Assembly (NCBI GenBank): GCA_024640955.1
Contig: JAHEDZ010000042.1
Coordinates: 1-64,000 of the forward strand
Source of the DNA: Oceanospirillaceae bacterium
GTDB taxonomy: Bacteria; Pseudomonadota; Gammaproteobacteria; Pseudomonadales; Balneatricaceae
Direction: 5' to 3'
DNA length: 64,000 nucleotides
Position numbers and translations under genes: made by a program. The number at the start of each line of letters is the position of its first letter. The first letter of the stretch is position 1. Under the pieces are notes generated by a model. It had not been told where the DNA came from and made no database searches. It saw only the letters and a program-made list of their open reading frames with translations. Below, piece by piece: positions 46,382 through 56,275 of this stretch.

Positions 46382-46410
46382 ATTATATAAAAAACTGCGA
46401 TCCAATTCAA
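46382..46410 (-). promoter_or_regulatory. Sigma-70 promoter of guaB
   Basis: On the minus strand, TTGAAT (46410-46405), a 17-nt spacer and TATAAT (46387-46382) are followed by the GC-rich discriminator CGCGCGC. This is the layout of growth-rate and stringently controlled gua promoters. Confidence 0.82.
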
Positions 46411-46500
46411 TCCAGCACGAGCAGAACATCCCTCCACAGCAGCGACTGTTTTAGCGGATTTGCCCTGTTCGCCGATGCTGAAGCTGGTTAAGATGAGACC

Positions 46501-47850
46501 ATGAATTCAAACAACAAATCCATCAGCGTCAGCGAGCTAAACCGTCAGGTCAAATCCCTGCTTGAGCACTCCTTTATGTCACTGCGAGTCACGGGCGAGA
46601 TCAGCAACATGGTGCGCGCCAGCTCCGGACACTGGTACTTCACACTCAAAGATACCCGTGCGCAAGTGCGCTGTGCCATGTTCCGCGGACGTAACGCTCA
46701 GGTGCGCTTTCGCCCGCAAGAGGGATCGCAGGTTCTCTGCACAGCGAAAGTGAGCCTGTACGAGGGGCGTGGCGATTTTCAGCTGATCGTTGACTCGATG
46801 CAGGAGGATGGCCAAGGGCAACTGCAGCAAGCGTTTGACCAGCTCAAAGCGCGACTGCAGGCTGAGGGCCTTTTTGCTCAGGAACGTAAACGGTCCATAC
46901 CCTCCCACCCGCGCACAGTCGGTGTAGTTACCTCGGCTACCGGGGCTGCTTTGCACGATATCCTTACGGCATTTGAGCGACGATACCCCGGCATGCAGGT
47001 GAATCTCTACCCAACTCTAGTACAGGGAGCCGAAGCCGCTGACCAGATCGTCGCCGCCATTAGCTTAGCGAACCGTCACGCCGAAGCCGATGTTCTTATT
47101 GTAGGGCGTGGTGGCGGATCACTTGAGGATCTTTGGCCTTTCAATGAGGAGCGTGTCGCCCGCGCTATCATCGCATCGGATATACCGGTCGTCTCAGCGG
47201 TGGGCCATGAGGTAGATTTCTCGATCAGTGATATGGTGGCGGACCTACGCGCCCCCACACCAACCGCAGCTGCTGAGCTGCTCAGCCCAGACCATCGCCA
47301 GATTCAACAACGTCTTACCCAACTCCAACAGGGGTTGCAGCGCCGCTTTGACTGGCAAATGAAGCGCCAACGCGAACGCCTTACCGCTCTGCGCCGGCAG
47401 ATGCGCCACCCAGGCGATCGTATCCGCGAGCAGCAGCAGCGTTGTGATGATCTCGAGATGCGGCTGCAGCGTGCAATTCAGCGTCGATTAGAGCTTCGTA
47501 ACCAGCGTTTAACTGCTGCATCTGCTCGTCTTGAGTTGCAGAGTCCGGTGCGATTGCTCGCAAAGCAGCGCGAACATCTGAGCGACCTGCGAGCGCGCCT
47601 CGCCTCCCGTATCGACGGTTTGCTTGAGCGTAGACGTTTGCAGCTTGGTCAAAAGGTAGGTCGGCTCAACGCCATTAGCCCTCTTGCGACACTAGAGCGC
47701 GGTTACTCACTGACACAGACCGACAGTGGCGAACTCGTGCGGCATGCGACGCAGCTCAAGGCAGGATCGACTGTCAGAGTAAGACTACAGTCAGGCGCTT
47801 TCAGCGCAGAAGTCACCGATATCGAACCCGCGACAAACAACGGAGATTGA
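46501..47850 (+). CDS. xseA: Exodeoxyribonuclease VII large subunit XseA, 449 aa
   Basis: An N-terminal OB-fold domain (SVSELNRQVKSLLEHSF; GEISNMVRASSGHWYF) is followed by the nuclease core with VGVVTSATGAALHDIL, VGRGGGSLEDLWPFNEE and VSAVGHEVDFSISDMVAD. A long arginine/glutamine-rich coiled coil (about 265-395) binds XseB. The enzyme degrades single-stranded DNA to oligonucleotides. It is the first of four closely spaced same-strand genes. xseB is not nearby. Confidence 0.97.
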   Translation: MNSNNKSISVSELNRQVKSLLEHSFMSLRVTGEISNMVRASSGHWYFTLKDTRAQVRCAMFRGRNAQVRFRPQEGSQVLCTAKVSLYEGRGDFQLIVDSMQEDGQGQLQQAFDQLKARLQAEGLFAQERKRSIPSHPRTVGVVTSATGAALHDILTAFERRYPGMQVNLYPTLVQGAEAADQIVAAISLANRHAEADVLIVGRGGGSLEDLWPFNEERVARAIIASDIPVVSAVGHEVDFSISDMVADLRAPTPTAAAELLSPDHRQIQQRLTQLQQGLQRRFDWQMKRQRERLTALRRQMRHPGDRIREQQQRCDDLEMRLQRAIQRRLELRNQRLTAASARLELQSPVRLLAKQREHLSDLRARLASRIDGLLERRRLQLGQKVGRLNAISPLATLERGYSLTQTDSGELVRHATQLKAGSTVRVRLQSGAFSAEVTDIEPATNNGD

Positions 47851-47852
47851 TA

Positions 47853-48674
47853 ATGAAAAAATTCGCCGCTATTTACGCCCTATTACCCACGCTGTTGATG
47901 TGGAGCGGCATAAGCTGGGCTCTGCCAACCGAGTCTCGCGTGCCAGGTGGTGTCGCCCTGATTGATCTCCCCGCTTCCCAAACACCTCCGGAGATCGACT
48001 ATCTGGGCAACCGAGTCATGGTGGTTCCGAGTGAAACTGGCACAGGCTGGACTGCAGTTGTGGGAATTCCGCTGAGCGCTAAAACCTCTGAAACGCAGAA
48101 GCTAACCGTCAATGGTAAACCGATGAGCTTTGGTATATCGGGCAAAGACTACCCGGAACAACGCCTCAAGATAAAACAGCGAAAATATGTCGAGCCAGAT
48201 CCCAAACAGGTTGAACGTTGGCGTCGCGAGTCGGCAGAACAGAAGTCGGCGTACAAACAGTGGAGCGAGCCGAAGGACGCTGTGACCCGACTCGCTATGC
48301 CAGCTCAAGGCCCCTACTCTAGCGCCTTTGGGCTGAAACGTTTCTACAACGATCAGCCGCGCTCACCGCACTCTGGCCTTGATATAGCCGCACCGGATGG
48401 CGCTCCAATAACAGCCGCCGCGCCGGGCGTAGTTACAGCAAAAGGGCACTACTTCTTCAACGGCAACACCATCATCGTTGACCATGGTCACGGCCTTTCC
48501 ACCATGTACTGCCACATGAGCGAGATCTCAGTCGAGCTGGGGCAGAAGCTAGAAACAGGTGACCTGATCGGCTTGGTTGGCAAAACCGGACGCGTCACTG
48601 GGCCGCATCTACACTGGGGCGTCAGCCTCAACAACACCCGAATAGATCCACTGCTGTTCGTTCAGCAAAACTGA
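47853..48674 (+). CDS. M23 family metallopeptidase, exported, 273 aa
   Basis: The signal peptide FAAIYALLPTLLMWSGISWA precedes an N-terminal beta-rich domain and a C-terminal LytM/M23 domain (about residues 155-270). Zinc ligands are visible in SPHSGLDIAAPDG (HxxxD) and in GPHLHWGV (HxH). All ligands are intact, so it is probably an active peptidoglycan endopeptidase, unlike EnvC/NlpD-type activators. The start is ATG at 47853, overlapping nothing but only 2 nt past the xseA stop, with GGAG eight bases upstream. Confidence 0.92.
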   Translation: MKKFAAIYALLPTLLMWSGISWALPTESRVPGGVALIDLPASQTPPEIDYLGNRVMVVPSETGTGWTAVVGIPLSAKTSETQKLTVNGKPMSFGISGKDYPEQRLKIKQRKYVEPDPKQVERWRRESAEQKSAYKQWSEPKDAVTRLAMPAQGPYSSAFGLKRFYNDQPRSPHSGLDIAAPDGAPITAAAPGVVTAKGHYFFNGNTIIVDHGHGLSTMYCHMSEISVELGQKLETGDLIGLVGKTGRVTGPHLHWGVSLNNTRIDPLLFVQQN

Positions 48675-48730
48675 GCTGGCTATGGTAATCTGCGGCCTCT
48701 TTTTTCCACTCACACAGAAACGGACAGATA

Positions 48731-49357
48731 ATGAGCGAAGTAAAACTCGACACCGTTGAACAGCGTGCTAGCTACGGCATCGGCCGTCAGATGGGCGACC
48801 AACTGGCTCAGAACGGTTTTAAAGGCGCAGACATCGAAGCTGCTGCGCTGGGCTTAAAAGATGCATTCAACGGCGAGGCGCTACGCATCGACGCTGAGGA
48901 CCTACAGGCTGCTTTCAACGAGCTGACTGAGCGTCTGCGCGTTGAGCAAGAAGCGGAAGCTAAAGCACAGGCCGAAGAGGGTCAGAAGTACCTCGAAACC
49001 AACGCTAATCGTGAGGAAATCACAGTCACCGAATCAGGTCTGCAGTACGAGGTGATTGAAGCGGGTGACGCGAGTAGCGAAAAACCTCAGCACCAGTCTA
49101 AAGTGCGTGTTCACTACCACGGCACCTTCATTGACGGCCGCACCTTCGATAGCTCCTACGAGCGCGGTCAGCCAGCTGAGTTCCCAGTAGGCGGCGTTAT
49201 TTCAGGCTGGACTGAAGCACTGCAGCTTATGAATGTTGGCGCAAAATGGAAACTGTACATTCCATACAACCTGGCATACGGCGCACAGGGCTCACCAGGT
49301 GGTATCCCCCCGTACTCAACTTTGGTATTTGACGTAGAGCTACTGGACATCCTCTAA
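48731..49357 (+). CDS. fklB: FKBP-type peptidyl-prolyl isomerase FklB, 208 aa
   Basis: An N-terminal helical dimerisation domain (ASYGIGRQMGDQLAQNGF) is linked by a charged helix to a C-terminal FKBP domain (about residues 115-208), with VRVHYHGTFIDGRTFDSSYE, VGGVISGWTEALQLMNVG and YGAQGSPGGIPPYSTLVFDV. There is no signal peptide, so it acts in the cytoplasm like E. coli FKBP22. It precedes ybfF by 3 bp and is probably co-transcribed with it. Confidence 0.96.
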   Translation: MSEVKLDTVEQRASYGIGRQMGDQLAQNGFKGADIEAAALGLKDAFNGEALRIDAEDLQAAFNELTERLRVEQEAEAKAQAEEGQKYLETNANREEITVTESGLQYEVIEAGDASSEKPQHQSKVRVHYHGTFIDGRTFDSSYERGQPAEFPVGGVISGWTEALQLMNVGAKWKLYIPYNLAYGAQGSPGGIPPYSTLVFDVELLDIL

Positions 49358-49360
49358 GCG

Positions 49361-50119
49361 ATGCAACTGCACTACCACCGCAGCGGACAGGGACGTCCGC
49401 TGGTTATCCTACATGGCCTGTTCGGTACCTGGGAGAACTTAGGCGCGAGCGTTAAAGCACTCGCTGAAGACTGGGATGTTATCGCGCCAGACCTGCGCAA
49501 CCACGGTCGCTCTGAGCACTCCGACGAGCACTCCTACCCGTTGATGGCGGCTGATCTAGCTGAGCTGTTGGACGACTTAGAGCTTGAGACAGTCTCAATC
49601 CTGGGCCACTCAATGGGCGGCAAAGTGGCAATGGAGTTTGCCCTAACCTACCCAGCGCGCGTTGAAAAGCTGATCGTTGTAGATATTGCACCTGTGCAGT
49701 ACCCTGCGCACCACACCGAGGTGTTCGCTGGTATCTCCGCGATAGACCTAAAGAACATCAAGAGCCGCAGCGATGCAGATCGCCAACTCAGCGAACGAGT
49801 CGAATCCCCCGGGGTACGTGCGTTCCTGTTGAAGAACCTCTACCGTGACGAGGGTTCGTTTAGATGGCGCGCAAACTTTACCACGCTTGAGCGAAAGTAC
49901 GCTCAGATCGCTGCCGCACCGGTGACCGGCCACTTCCCTGGGCCGACACTGTTCATCAAAGGGGCAAATTCAAACTACCTACTGAATGAATACCAGCAAG
50001 CTGTGGCTGAGCGTTTTTCGAAGGTACAGCTGAAGATCATCAATGATGCTGGCCACTGGCCGCATGCAGAAAAACCTGAAACTTTTCTGCGCCTTGTGAC
50101 TCGGTTTTTGGAGAGTTGA
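49361..50119 (+). CDS. ybfF: Alpha/beta hydrolase, YbfF-type esterase, 252 aa
   Basis: Alpha/beta hydrolase fold with the oxyanion region VILHGLFGTWENLG, nucleophile elbow LGHSMGGKVAME (near residues 88-99), catalytic histidine in NDAGHWPHAEKP, and WDVIAPDLRNHGRS typical of the YbfF esterase family, which hydrolyses short acyl esters and thioesters. The natural substrate is unknown. No ribosome site is evident, and translation is probably coupled to fklB, whose stop lies 3 bp upstream. Confidence 0.92.
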   Translation: MQLHYHRSGQGRPLVILHGLFGTWENLGASVKALAEDWDVIAPDLRNHGRSEHSDEHSYPLMAADLAELLDDLELETVSILGHSMGGKVAMEFALTYPARVEKLIVVDIAPVQYPAHHTEVFAGISAIDLKNIKSRSDADRQLSERVESPGVRAFLLKNLYRDEGSFRWRANFTTLERKYAQIAAAPVTGHFPGPTLFIKGANSNYLLNEYQQAVAERFSKVQLKIINDAGHWPHAEKPETFLRLVTRFLES

Positions 50120-50550
50120 CGGGCTATAGCAGCGGCGGACAGACTAAACCTAGTCTATTGCTCTGCAGTTCAGACTTACGGCGACTGCCATCCGTATTGG
50201 ATATTTGAGTCAAATAACTTGCTGCCGATAAATTTTCTACTGCGTCGATTGAACTCTCTCCGATTAGCCACTTAATTCCTGCCAATCACTCGGACACACC
50301 ACTCTTATTCTTACTGTAAACTCCAAATAGAGCGGCGCACGAAAGTGTTAATTCCCTACGTAAAGCTTAGCAGGCAAGTTCAATCTTTCAAAAAAAAGCC
50401 ATAAAATAGAGTGACTTAGCTGTTATTTAGGCGCATTTATCTCAACTGCCAGCTATAATTTCGAGACCGGCTTAAAATCTGAGCACAAAACCTCGCATAA
50501 CTGTCACAACGTATTGTTAACCTCAGCGCTTCAAATCAAGGTGGGATTCA
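50120..50550. other. 431-bp stretch without a supported gene
   Basis: No frame is convincingly coding on either strand. The left part is unremarkable. The right part becomes AT-rich and contains a TATAAT at 50454-50459 without a recognisable -35 at normal spacing; it may be the -10 of the gene at 50551. I see no repeats or terminators. Confidence 0.55.
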
Positions 50551-50919
50551 ATGTTTCTGAAGATTAAAAAAGATCGCGGTATTTCAATTAATCACAATGG
50601 CATGGATAAGGACTGGGTTCACGACGTCACGTCAAACTTTCTGATCAATGTGGCGCATATTGGTGAAATCTCCTTCTACACTCAGCAGTCGGAGCGTGAG
50701 CGCATCAATCTGCAGGGCCAGCCATTTAATCAAGCGCCAGGCACGCGTGTTATTCACCTGCAGATGACACACACGTACGCGACTTTTGACGAGAGCCTGG
50801 CTGCAGGTGTAGGACGTCGACGCGTAAAGGTGTACTACAAGCTCTACTTCGCGCCTGAAAATATTGATGCCTACCAAGAGTTGCGTGAGGCTATTGAGTC
50901 TCAGGTCGTTAACCTCTAA
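50551..50919 (+). CDS. Conserved-looking protein of unknown function, 122 aa
   Basis: A soluble protein with mixed alpha/beta character, no signal peptide and no membrane segment. The arginine-rich RRRVKVYYKLYF strand and the C-terminal helix NIDAYQELREAIESQVVNL are notable. It may be a small RNA-, nucleotide- or phospholipid-binding domain, but I do not recognise the family and assign no function. The ATG at 50551 has GGTGG upstream. It is monocistronic and convergent with bioD across a hairpin. Confidence 0.6.
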   Translation: MFLKIKKDRGISINHNGMDKDWVHDVTSNFLINVAHIGEISFYTQQSERERINLQGQPFNQAPGTRVIHLQMTHTYATFDESLAAGVGRRRVKVYYKLYFAPENIDAYQELREAIESQVVNL

Positions 50920-50943
50920 CAAACGGCTGTTCTTAGAATAGAA

Positions 50944-50968
50944 GTGCCATCGTGTGTTGCGATGGCAC
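50944..50968 (-). terminator. Terminator hairpin after bioD
   Basis: GTGCCATCG (50944-50952) pairs perfectly with CGATGGCAC (50960-50968). On the minus strand TTCTATTCTAA follows, a moderate T-tract. Confidence 0.6.
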
Positions 50969-51041
50969 AACCCCTGTACTCAATCAAACGTACTCGAACA
51001 TTAATATTCCGTTGACTTAAGCATACCTAACCGTGGAGTCT

Positions 51042-51725
51042 TCATTGCTCCAACAGAGAGAGATCTAGGTAGTCGGCTGCCTCGCCGGGTGTAGGAGTGG
51101 AAAGGTGCGGGATTGTACCCAAGAGCGGGACGCCCATCGCTTTGGTAAGCCACTCAAGGTTGGCGTCAAACTCAGACATCTCTGGCTCTGCTCGATTGGC
51201 AACCCAGCCAGCTAGCTGCAATCCGTCTCGACGAATCGCTTCTGCGGTGAGAAGAGCATGATTCAGACAGCCCAGTTTCATCCCCACAACCAGAATAACC
51301 GGGAAACCCAACTCTTGCGCCAGGCGCGATAGCGGTTCGCGATCATTCAGAGGGACGCGCCAGCCGCCGGCACCTTCGACCAACGCGCGGTCATATTTAC
51401 GCATTAGAGTGCCACGACAGTACGCAGCCAGACGATCGGAGTTAAGGTTAATGCCCACTTGAGCAGCGGCAATGTGAGGTGCGATGGCCGGCTCCAGCGC
51501 CACGGGATTCACTTGGGAGTAACTCAGCTCGATACTTGCCTCGGCCATCAGCGACAGAGCGTCATCATTTTTCAACTCGCCGTCAATGAGTTCGCATCCA
51601 GCTGCAACCGGCTTTATGCCGAGCGTCGCTAGCCCCTGCTTGCTCCATGCGTTCAGCAGAGCCGCACTGACTAAAGTCTTACCTGAATCGGTGTCGGTAC
51701 CGGTAACGAAATAGCTCTGCTTCAT
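51042..51725 (-). CDS. bioD: Dethiobiotin synthetase BioD, 227 aa
   Basis: A P-loop carboxylase that closes the ureido ring of dethiobiotin from DAPA, CO2 and ATP. The P-loop is FVTGTDTDSGKTLVSAALL at the N-terminus; VEGAGGWRVPLND carries the Mg/substrate acidic motif. It is the last gene of the operon; its ATG overlaps the bioC stop (ATGA). Confidence 0.96.
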   Translation of the reverse strand: MKQSYFVTGTDTDSGKTLVSAALLNAWSKQGLATLGIKPVAAGCELIDGELKNDDALSLMAEASIELSYSQVNPVALEPAIAPHIAAAQVGINLNSDRLAAYCRGTLMRKYDRALVEGAGGWRVPLNDREPLSRLAQELGFPVILVVGMKLGCLNHALLTAEAIRRDGLQLAGWVANRAEPEMSEFDANLEWLTKAMGVPLLGTIPHLSTPTPGEAADYLDLSLLEQ

Positions 51726-52480
51726 CGACGGATAAACTCCAAATAGTGCACTTCATAACTGGCAGGAATCCCCTGCCCTGTCCGAAACTGTTGATAGTGT
51801 TGCATCATCGCTTTGAGCTCAGATTGGCCACCCAACCCTTGGCGCCGCTCCGGGTTGACGTTGTGAGCACCCAAGGTACGCAACTCGCGCAGCAACTGCC
51901 CCACCTCTGAGTAATGCTCCACTTCAGTTTGCTGCTGATGCTGAACAAGCTCCAGGGGTAGCTTGAAGTTCAGCCACTCGGTGGGCGAAATAAACTGATT
52001 TACATGCTGCTGCTCGTTCACGGCGGCCCATGCCTCACGCAACTCAAACAGCGTTGAAGGACCCAACGTAGAGATAAGGATACGTCCACCAGGGCGCAAC
52101 ACCCGGCAAAGTTCATGGATCAACGCCTCCGGTTGCTCGCTCCACTGTAGCGCCAGTGATGACCAGATAAGATCCATAGAGATATCCGCCAGCGGCAGGG
52201 ATTCTGCATCTCCCGCAACATGAAAACCCTGACATCCACCAGCCTTGGCAAAACCCAGCATCCCCTCTGCCAGGTCAATATTGACTAGCTGCTCTGTCCG
52301 ATCGCTGAGCCAGGTATTGGCATAACCGGTACCCGACCCTAGATCTAGAGCGCGCTCGACGCGTGTATCCGAAAGCCAAAACGCGAGTTGATCAGCAATA
52401 CGCCGCTGTAAACCTGCGACTTGATCGTAGCGCGGTGCAGCACGGCTAAACGAAGCGGCAACCAAACGTTTATCGCGCAT
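51722..52480 (-). CDS. bioC: Malonyl-ACP O-methyltransferase BioC, 252 aa
   Basis: This SAM methyltransferase starts biotin synthesis by methylating malonyl-ACP so that fatty-acid synthase can make pimeloyl-ACP ester. FSRAAPRYDQVAGLQR is the BioC N-terminal signature and ALDLGSGTGYANTWL is motif I. I chose ATG at 52480 ([11 protein letters not shown]), overlapping bioH by 11 bp; the frame is open further up, but that lies inside bioH. Confidence 0.94.
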   Translation of the reverse strand: MRDKRLVAASFSRAAPRYDQVAGLQRRIADQLAFWLSDTRVERALDLGSGTGYANTWLSDRTEQLVNIDLAEGMLGFAKAGGCQGFHVAGDAESLPLADISMDLIWSSLALQWSEQPEALIHELCRVLRPGGRILISTLGPSTLFELREAWAAVNEQQHVNQFISPTEWLNFKLPLELVQHQQQTEVEHYSEVGQLLRELRTLGAHNVNPERRQGLGGQSELKAMMQHYQQFRTGQGIPASYEVHYLEFIRR

Positions 52481-53213
52481 CTGAGCCACTCTCTTGAAGG
52501 CTAATCCAACTAAGAACATCAGTTCTGAGCTGCTCGGCCTGATCCTGGAACAGCAGATGACTCGATGCTGCAACCCTACTCAACTGAACCTCAGGAAACT
52601 GAGCACACAGCGCTTCACCTAGCTCCGCTGGTACTAGAGCATCCGAATCAGCGAGCATCATCAATGTTGGTACCTCTAGAGCGCTTAGCGATTCCCGCCT
52701 ATCAATGGCAAGCAGCTCCAACAGCTCTGCAAGCAGACGTTCAGGATTCAACAGCTTGGCTTTTAGCTCTCGCAACTGAGTGCGAGGCTCGACCGCTCCG
52801 GCAACTTGCAGCGAAGCAAAACGCTGTAGAGTTCGCTGCGGGTTAGAGCGGTAGGCTTGAAGGAAATCTGCAAAAATTGTTGGCTGCATGCCAGGCCAGT
52901 CGGTCTGGGCCACGAAACAGGGATTTGTCGCGAGAGTTATTACCCCTTTGACCTCATCCGGAAACTGGTTCGCCAGGTCCAAGGCGATAGCACCACCAAG
53001 CGACCAGCCGAGCCAGTAGCTATTTTCTGGTGCCGATTGCTGCAACCGCTCAGACCTATCCTCGAGGGTCAGCAGTTGACCCGCCTCTAAATCGGGTATC
53101 GCCACAACCCGGATATCCAAAGACGACTCTAATGTTGCGAGCCAAGGGCGCAGTAACTCCGGCGAGACGCCCCAACCACCCAGCACCGCTAGCGAGGGTC
53201 GAGCATTAGCCAA
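52470..53213 (-). CDS. bioH: Pimeloyl-ACP methyl ester esterase BioH, 247 aa
   Basis: An alpha/beta hydrolase that releases pimeloyl-ACP. The nucleophile elbow is [11 protein letters not shown], the acid is in [12 protein letters not shown], and the histidine in [10 protein letters not shown]. There is no ATG at the expected start. A TTG at 53213 lies inside the end of bioF and is preceded at ideal spacing by AAGGAG, giving a protein that begins near [15 protein letters not shown] and has family-typical length. Farther upstream the open frame is non-homologous, being bioF in another frame. Translation is thus coupled to bioF. Confidence 0.9.
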   Translation of the reverse strand: MANARPSLAVLGGWGVSPELLRPWLATLESSLDIRVVAIPDLEAGQLLTLEDRSERLQQSAPENSYWLGWSLGGAIALDLANQFPDEVKGVITLATNPCFVAQTDWPGMQPTIFADFLQAYRSNPQRTLQRFASLQVAGAVEPRTQLRELKAKLLNPERLLAELLELLAIDRRESLSALEVPTLMMLADSDALVPAELGEALCAQFPEVQLSRVAASSHLLFQDQAEQLRTDVLSWISLQESGSDAR

Positions 53214-54384
53214 TGCGTAGCTCCTTCTGTGCAGTCTCCAGCGCATCCAACAACTGCTTAACCTGCTCAGGCGAGTGACTAGCACTGAGCGTAACACGCA
53301 AACGGGCACTACCAGCGGGTACCGTGGGCGGCCTAATCGCCCCGACGAAAATACCCTGCTGTTCAAGACTTTGACTCATCGCTATTGCCCTTTCAGACTC
53401 CCCCACCAGTATTGGCTGAATAGGGGTCTGAGAATCCATCAGCTCAAGGCCTAGCTCAGTTGCGCCAGTTCGGAACGTCTTGATCAGCTCAGTTAACCGC
53501 TCCCGGCGCCAGCTTTCCGCCCGCACAATGGCGAGGCTCTCAAGGGTCGCGTGCGCGACGGCCGGTGGCATCGCTGTGGTGTATATATAGGGACGGGCAA
53601 ACTGAATTAGATATTCGATCAACGCCTCACTACCCGCAACAAAAGCACCGGCGGTACCGAAAGCCTTGCCCAGCGTGCCGATCAGGATCGGAAGTTGCTG
53701 TTGATTGAGGCAAAAGTGTTCGGCAATACCTCCACCCGTCTCGCCTAAAGCGCCAAAACCGTGTGCATCATCAACCAGCAGATGGGCGTTTTTTGCCTGA
53801 CAGATTTTGGCAATTTCAGGCAGTGGCGCCAGATCTCCATCCATACTGAAAACACCGTCGGTCACGACCAGCGCATCACTCTGTTGCGCACTCTCGAGGA
53901 GATTCGCCAACGCGCTCGCATCAGCATGTCGATAGCGCTTGAAGCGCGCACCGCTCAGCAGCCCGCCATCTAAAAGAGATGCGTGATTCAGCTGATCCTG
54001 AAACACCCACTCGCCTCGACCAGAGAGCGCAGCAATCGTACCGAGGTTCGCCATGTAACCGGTTGAGAAGAGCAGCACGCGATCGCGCCCAGTGTGCTCA
54101 GCCAGAGCCTCTTCGAGCTGGTGATGTGCTCGACTATGCCCCAGCACCAGATGCGATGCACCGCTACCGGCGCCATAAAGCTCTGTACCCTGGCGCATAG
54201 CAGCGGCGATGCGCTGATCAGCGGCGAGACCCAGATAATCGTTGGAGCAGAATGCCAGATACTCGCGTCCATCTACCCGTACAACAGGTGTCTGGGCACT
54301 CTCGAGCGTGCGGCGACGACGATAGAGGTGCGCCTCTTCACGCGCCTCAAGCTGCGTCTTCAGGCGCTGATCCAGTCGACTCAT
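53206..54384 (-). CDS. bioF: 8-amino-7-oxononanoate synthase BioF, 392 aa
   Basis: PLP-dependent alpha-oxoamine synthase that condenses pimeloyl-ACP/CoA with L-alanine. The core shows [53 protein letters not shown], and the PLP lysine in [17 protein letters not shown]. The ATG overlaps the bioB stop (TAATG). Normal family length. Confidence 0.98.
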   Translation of the reverse strand: MSRLDQRLKTQLEAREEAHLYRRRRTLESAQTPVVRVDGREYLAFCSNDYLGLAADQRIAAAMRQGTELYGAGSGASHLVLGHSRAHHQLEEALAEHTGRDRVLLFSTGYMANLGTIAALSGRGEWVFQDQLNHASLLDGGLLSGARFKRYRHADASALANLLESAQQSDALVVTDGVFSMDGDLAPLPEIAKICQAKNAHLLVDDAHGFGALGETGGGIAEHFCLNQQQLPILIGTLGKAFGTAGAFVAGSEALIEYLIQFARPYIYTTAMPPAVAHATLESLAIVRAESWRRERLTELIKTFRTGATELGLELMDSQTPIQPILVGESERAIAMSQSLEQQGIFVGAIRPPTVPAGSARLRVTLSASHSPEQVKQLLDALETAQKELRIG

Positions 54385-55445
54385 TAGTGACTCGCGTCGT
54401 AGAACTTCGGCTCGTCTGCCTGCTTGATCAGTTGCTGTTCGATAGCTTGCTGCTGCGTCGCGTCATCCTCTTCAATGCGCTGCTCAGGGCGCAACCCCAG
54501 GCGTTTGAAAAGCTGTAGGTCGCGGTGAGTCTCCGGGTTTGGTGTGGTCAAAAGACACTCACCGTAGAAGATCGAGTTGGCGCCAGCGAAGAATGCCATC
54601 GACTGCAGCTCATCACTCATTGATTCGCGTCCTGCTGAGAGACGTACATGCGAGCTGGGCATCAGAATTCGGGCCACCGCAATATTGCGGATATACTCAA
54701 ACGGATCCAGATCTTCGACATTCTCCAGCGGCGTGCCGGCCACCTTTACCAGCATGTTAATCGGCACTGACTCTGGAGGCTGAGGCAGATTAGCTAGCTG
54801 CTGCAGCAGACCGATTCGATCGCTGGCGGTTTCGCCCATGCCAAGTATGCCGCCGCTACAGATCTTCATACCGCTATCACGCACGTTCTGCAGCGTATCG
54901 AGACGATCCTGATAAGTACGTGTCGTAATGATCTTATCGTAGAATTCTGGCGAGGTATCAAGGTTGTGGTTGTAGTAGTCCAGCCCTGCATCAGCCAACT
55001 GATCGGCCTGCTCAGGCTTTAGCATGCCCAAAGTCATACAGGTCTCAAGACCCATCTCACGCACACCGCGCACCATCTGCAGAATGTAGGGCATGTCTCG
55101 GTCAGTGGGGTGCTTCCACGCCGCACCCATACAGAAGCGCGTGGCCCCCGTCTCTTTTGCCTGCTTGGCTTTGTTGAGTACTGCTTCTACTTCCATCAGA
55201 CGCTGCTTCTCCAGCCCTGTGTCGTAGTGCGCGCTTTGTGGGCAGTACTTGCAGTCCTCTGGGCATGAACCAGTTTTGATCGATAGCAGCGTGCTGACCT
55301 GCACTTCATTGGGATCAAAATGTTCGCGATGCACAGTCTGCGCGCGAAACAGCAGGTCATTGAACGGCAGATCAAAGAGCGCTTGAATCTCTTCATAGCT
55401 CCACTCTTTTTTGGTTTGGGCCGTTGCAGTTGCAGTTGCAGACAT
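54384..55445 (-). CDS. bioB: Biotin synthase BioB, 353 aa
   Basis: Radical SAM enzyme that inserts sulfur into dethiobiotin. The radical SAM cluster motif is [17 protein letters not shown] (CxxxCxxC), with further conserved [28 protein letters not shown] and [10 protein letters not shown]. The start is ATG at 55445 ([15 protein letters not shown]) with AGGAGA ten bases upstream; residues before it are not conserved-looking. It is the first gene of bioB-F-H-C-D, each overlapping the next. bioA is not in the cluster. Confidence 0.98.
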   Translation of the reverse strand: MSATATATAQTKKEWSYEEIQALFDLPFNDLLFRAQTVHREHFDPNEVQVSTLLSIKTGSCPEDCKYCPQSAHYDTGLEKQRLMEVEAVLNKAKQAKETGATRFCMGAAWKHPTDRDMPYILQMVRGVREMGLETCMTLGMLKPEQADQLADAGLDYYNHNLDTSPEFYDKIITTRTYQDRLDTLQNVRDSGMKICSGGILGMGETASDRIGLLQQLANLPQPPESVPINMLVKVAGTPLENVEDLDPFEYIRNIAVARILMPSSHVRLSAGRESMSDELQSMAFFAGANSIFYGECLLTTPNPETHRDLQLFKRLGLRPEQRIEEDDATQQQAIEQQLIKQADEPKFYDASH

Positions 55446-55542
55446 AAGCGAAATCTCTCCTAAACTTAGATAAAGCACCAGGACGGTGTGGCTGCTTTCA
55501 AGGATGCGAGCAGTTTAAAGTGACACGGAGAACTGTCAACCA

Positions 55543-56226
55543 ATGCGCGACCAATTTTTAAACAAGTGGTTAAATATTAATCACATCTGTCCACTTTGTG
55601 ATCTGGCTCCTGCAAACCGCTCTGGCCCATGCAAGAGGTGCGAAGCGGACCTTCCCTATCTACTGCAAGGTTGTGCTCGCTGCGCCCTGCCGGGTATCGA
55701 TGGCGTCTGTACTGCCTGCCGAGAGTCCCCCCCCTCTTTTAGTGATGTGTATGCGGGATTTAATTACCGATTCCCCCTACCCCAACTTATCCACCGAATA
55801 AAGACCAACAGAGATCCGGAACCCCTTTACTGGCTCAGCTACCTACTGGCGAAGTCGATAGGGCAGCAAATAGATCCCCGCTCGACACTGGTTCCGGTAC
55901 CGATGCACTCCTGGGACCAGACGCTCAGAGGATTTAACCAGAGCGAACTGATCAGCCAGAGGCTAGCCAAACTCCTGCGCCTGACTCACCAATCACAACT
56001 CCTCAGAAAACAGCAGCGCACACCGCACCAGGCCTCACTTAATCGCAAAGAGCGAACGACAAATTTACAAAACTGCTATGAGCTTAATGAAGCTATTCCC
56101 AAACAGGTAACGCTCGTTGACGACGTAATGACAACGGGTACAACCGTTGAGCGGCTGAGCGCGCTCCTGATAAACGCTGGCTGTGATAGGGTTGATGTGG
56201 TTGTTCTTTGTCGCACACCAAGGTGA
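55543..56226 (+). CDS. comF: ComF family protein, 227 aa
   Basis: An N-terminal cysteine-rich zinc region (ICPLCDLAPANRSGPCKRC, GCARCALPGIDGVCTACR) is followed by a phosphoribosyltransferase-like domain with the PRPP loop TLVDDVMTTGTTVERLSALL. ComF-like proteins assist uptake of transforming DNA in naturally competent bacteria, and many non-competent relatives also carry one. It is divergent from bioB, the order known from Pseudomonas. Confidence 0.92.
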   Translation: MRDQFLNKWLNINHICPLCDLAPANRSGPCKRCEADLPYLLQGCARCALPGIDGVCTACRESPPSFSDVYAGFNYRFPLPQLIHRIKTNRDPEPLYWLSYLLAKSIGQQIDPRSTLVPVPMHSWDQTLRGFNQSELISQRLAKLLRLTHQSQLLRKQQRTPHQASLNRKERTTNLQNCYELNEAIPKQVTLVDDVMTTGTTVERLSALLINAGCDRVDVVVLCRTPR

Positions 56227-56275
56227 TATCAACGGCTGCTGAGGCTATAGTTAGCGCTCAGCTAGCTGCGCCGGA

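Noticed and set aside
55446-55542. Canonical BirA operator upstream of bioB
   Set aside because: Half-sites resembling TTGTAAACC are not paired at the required 14-16 nt spacing.
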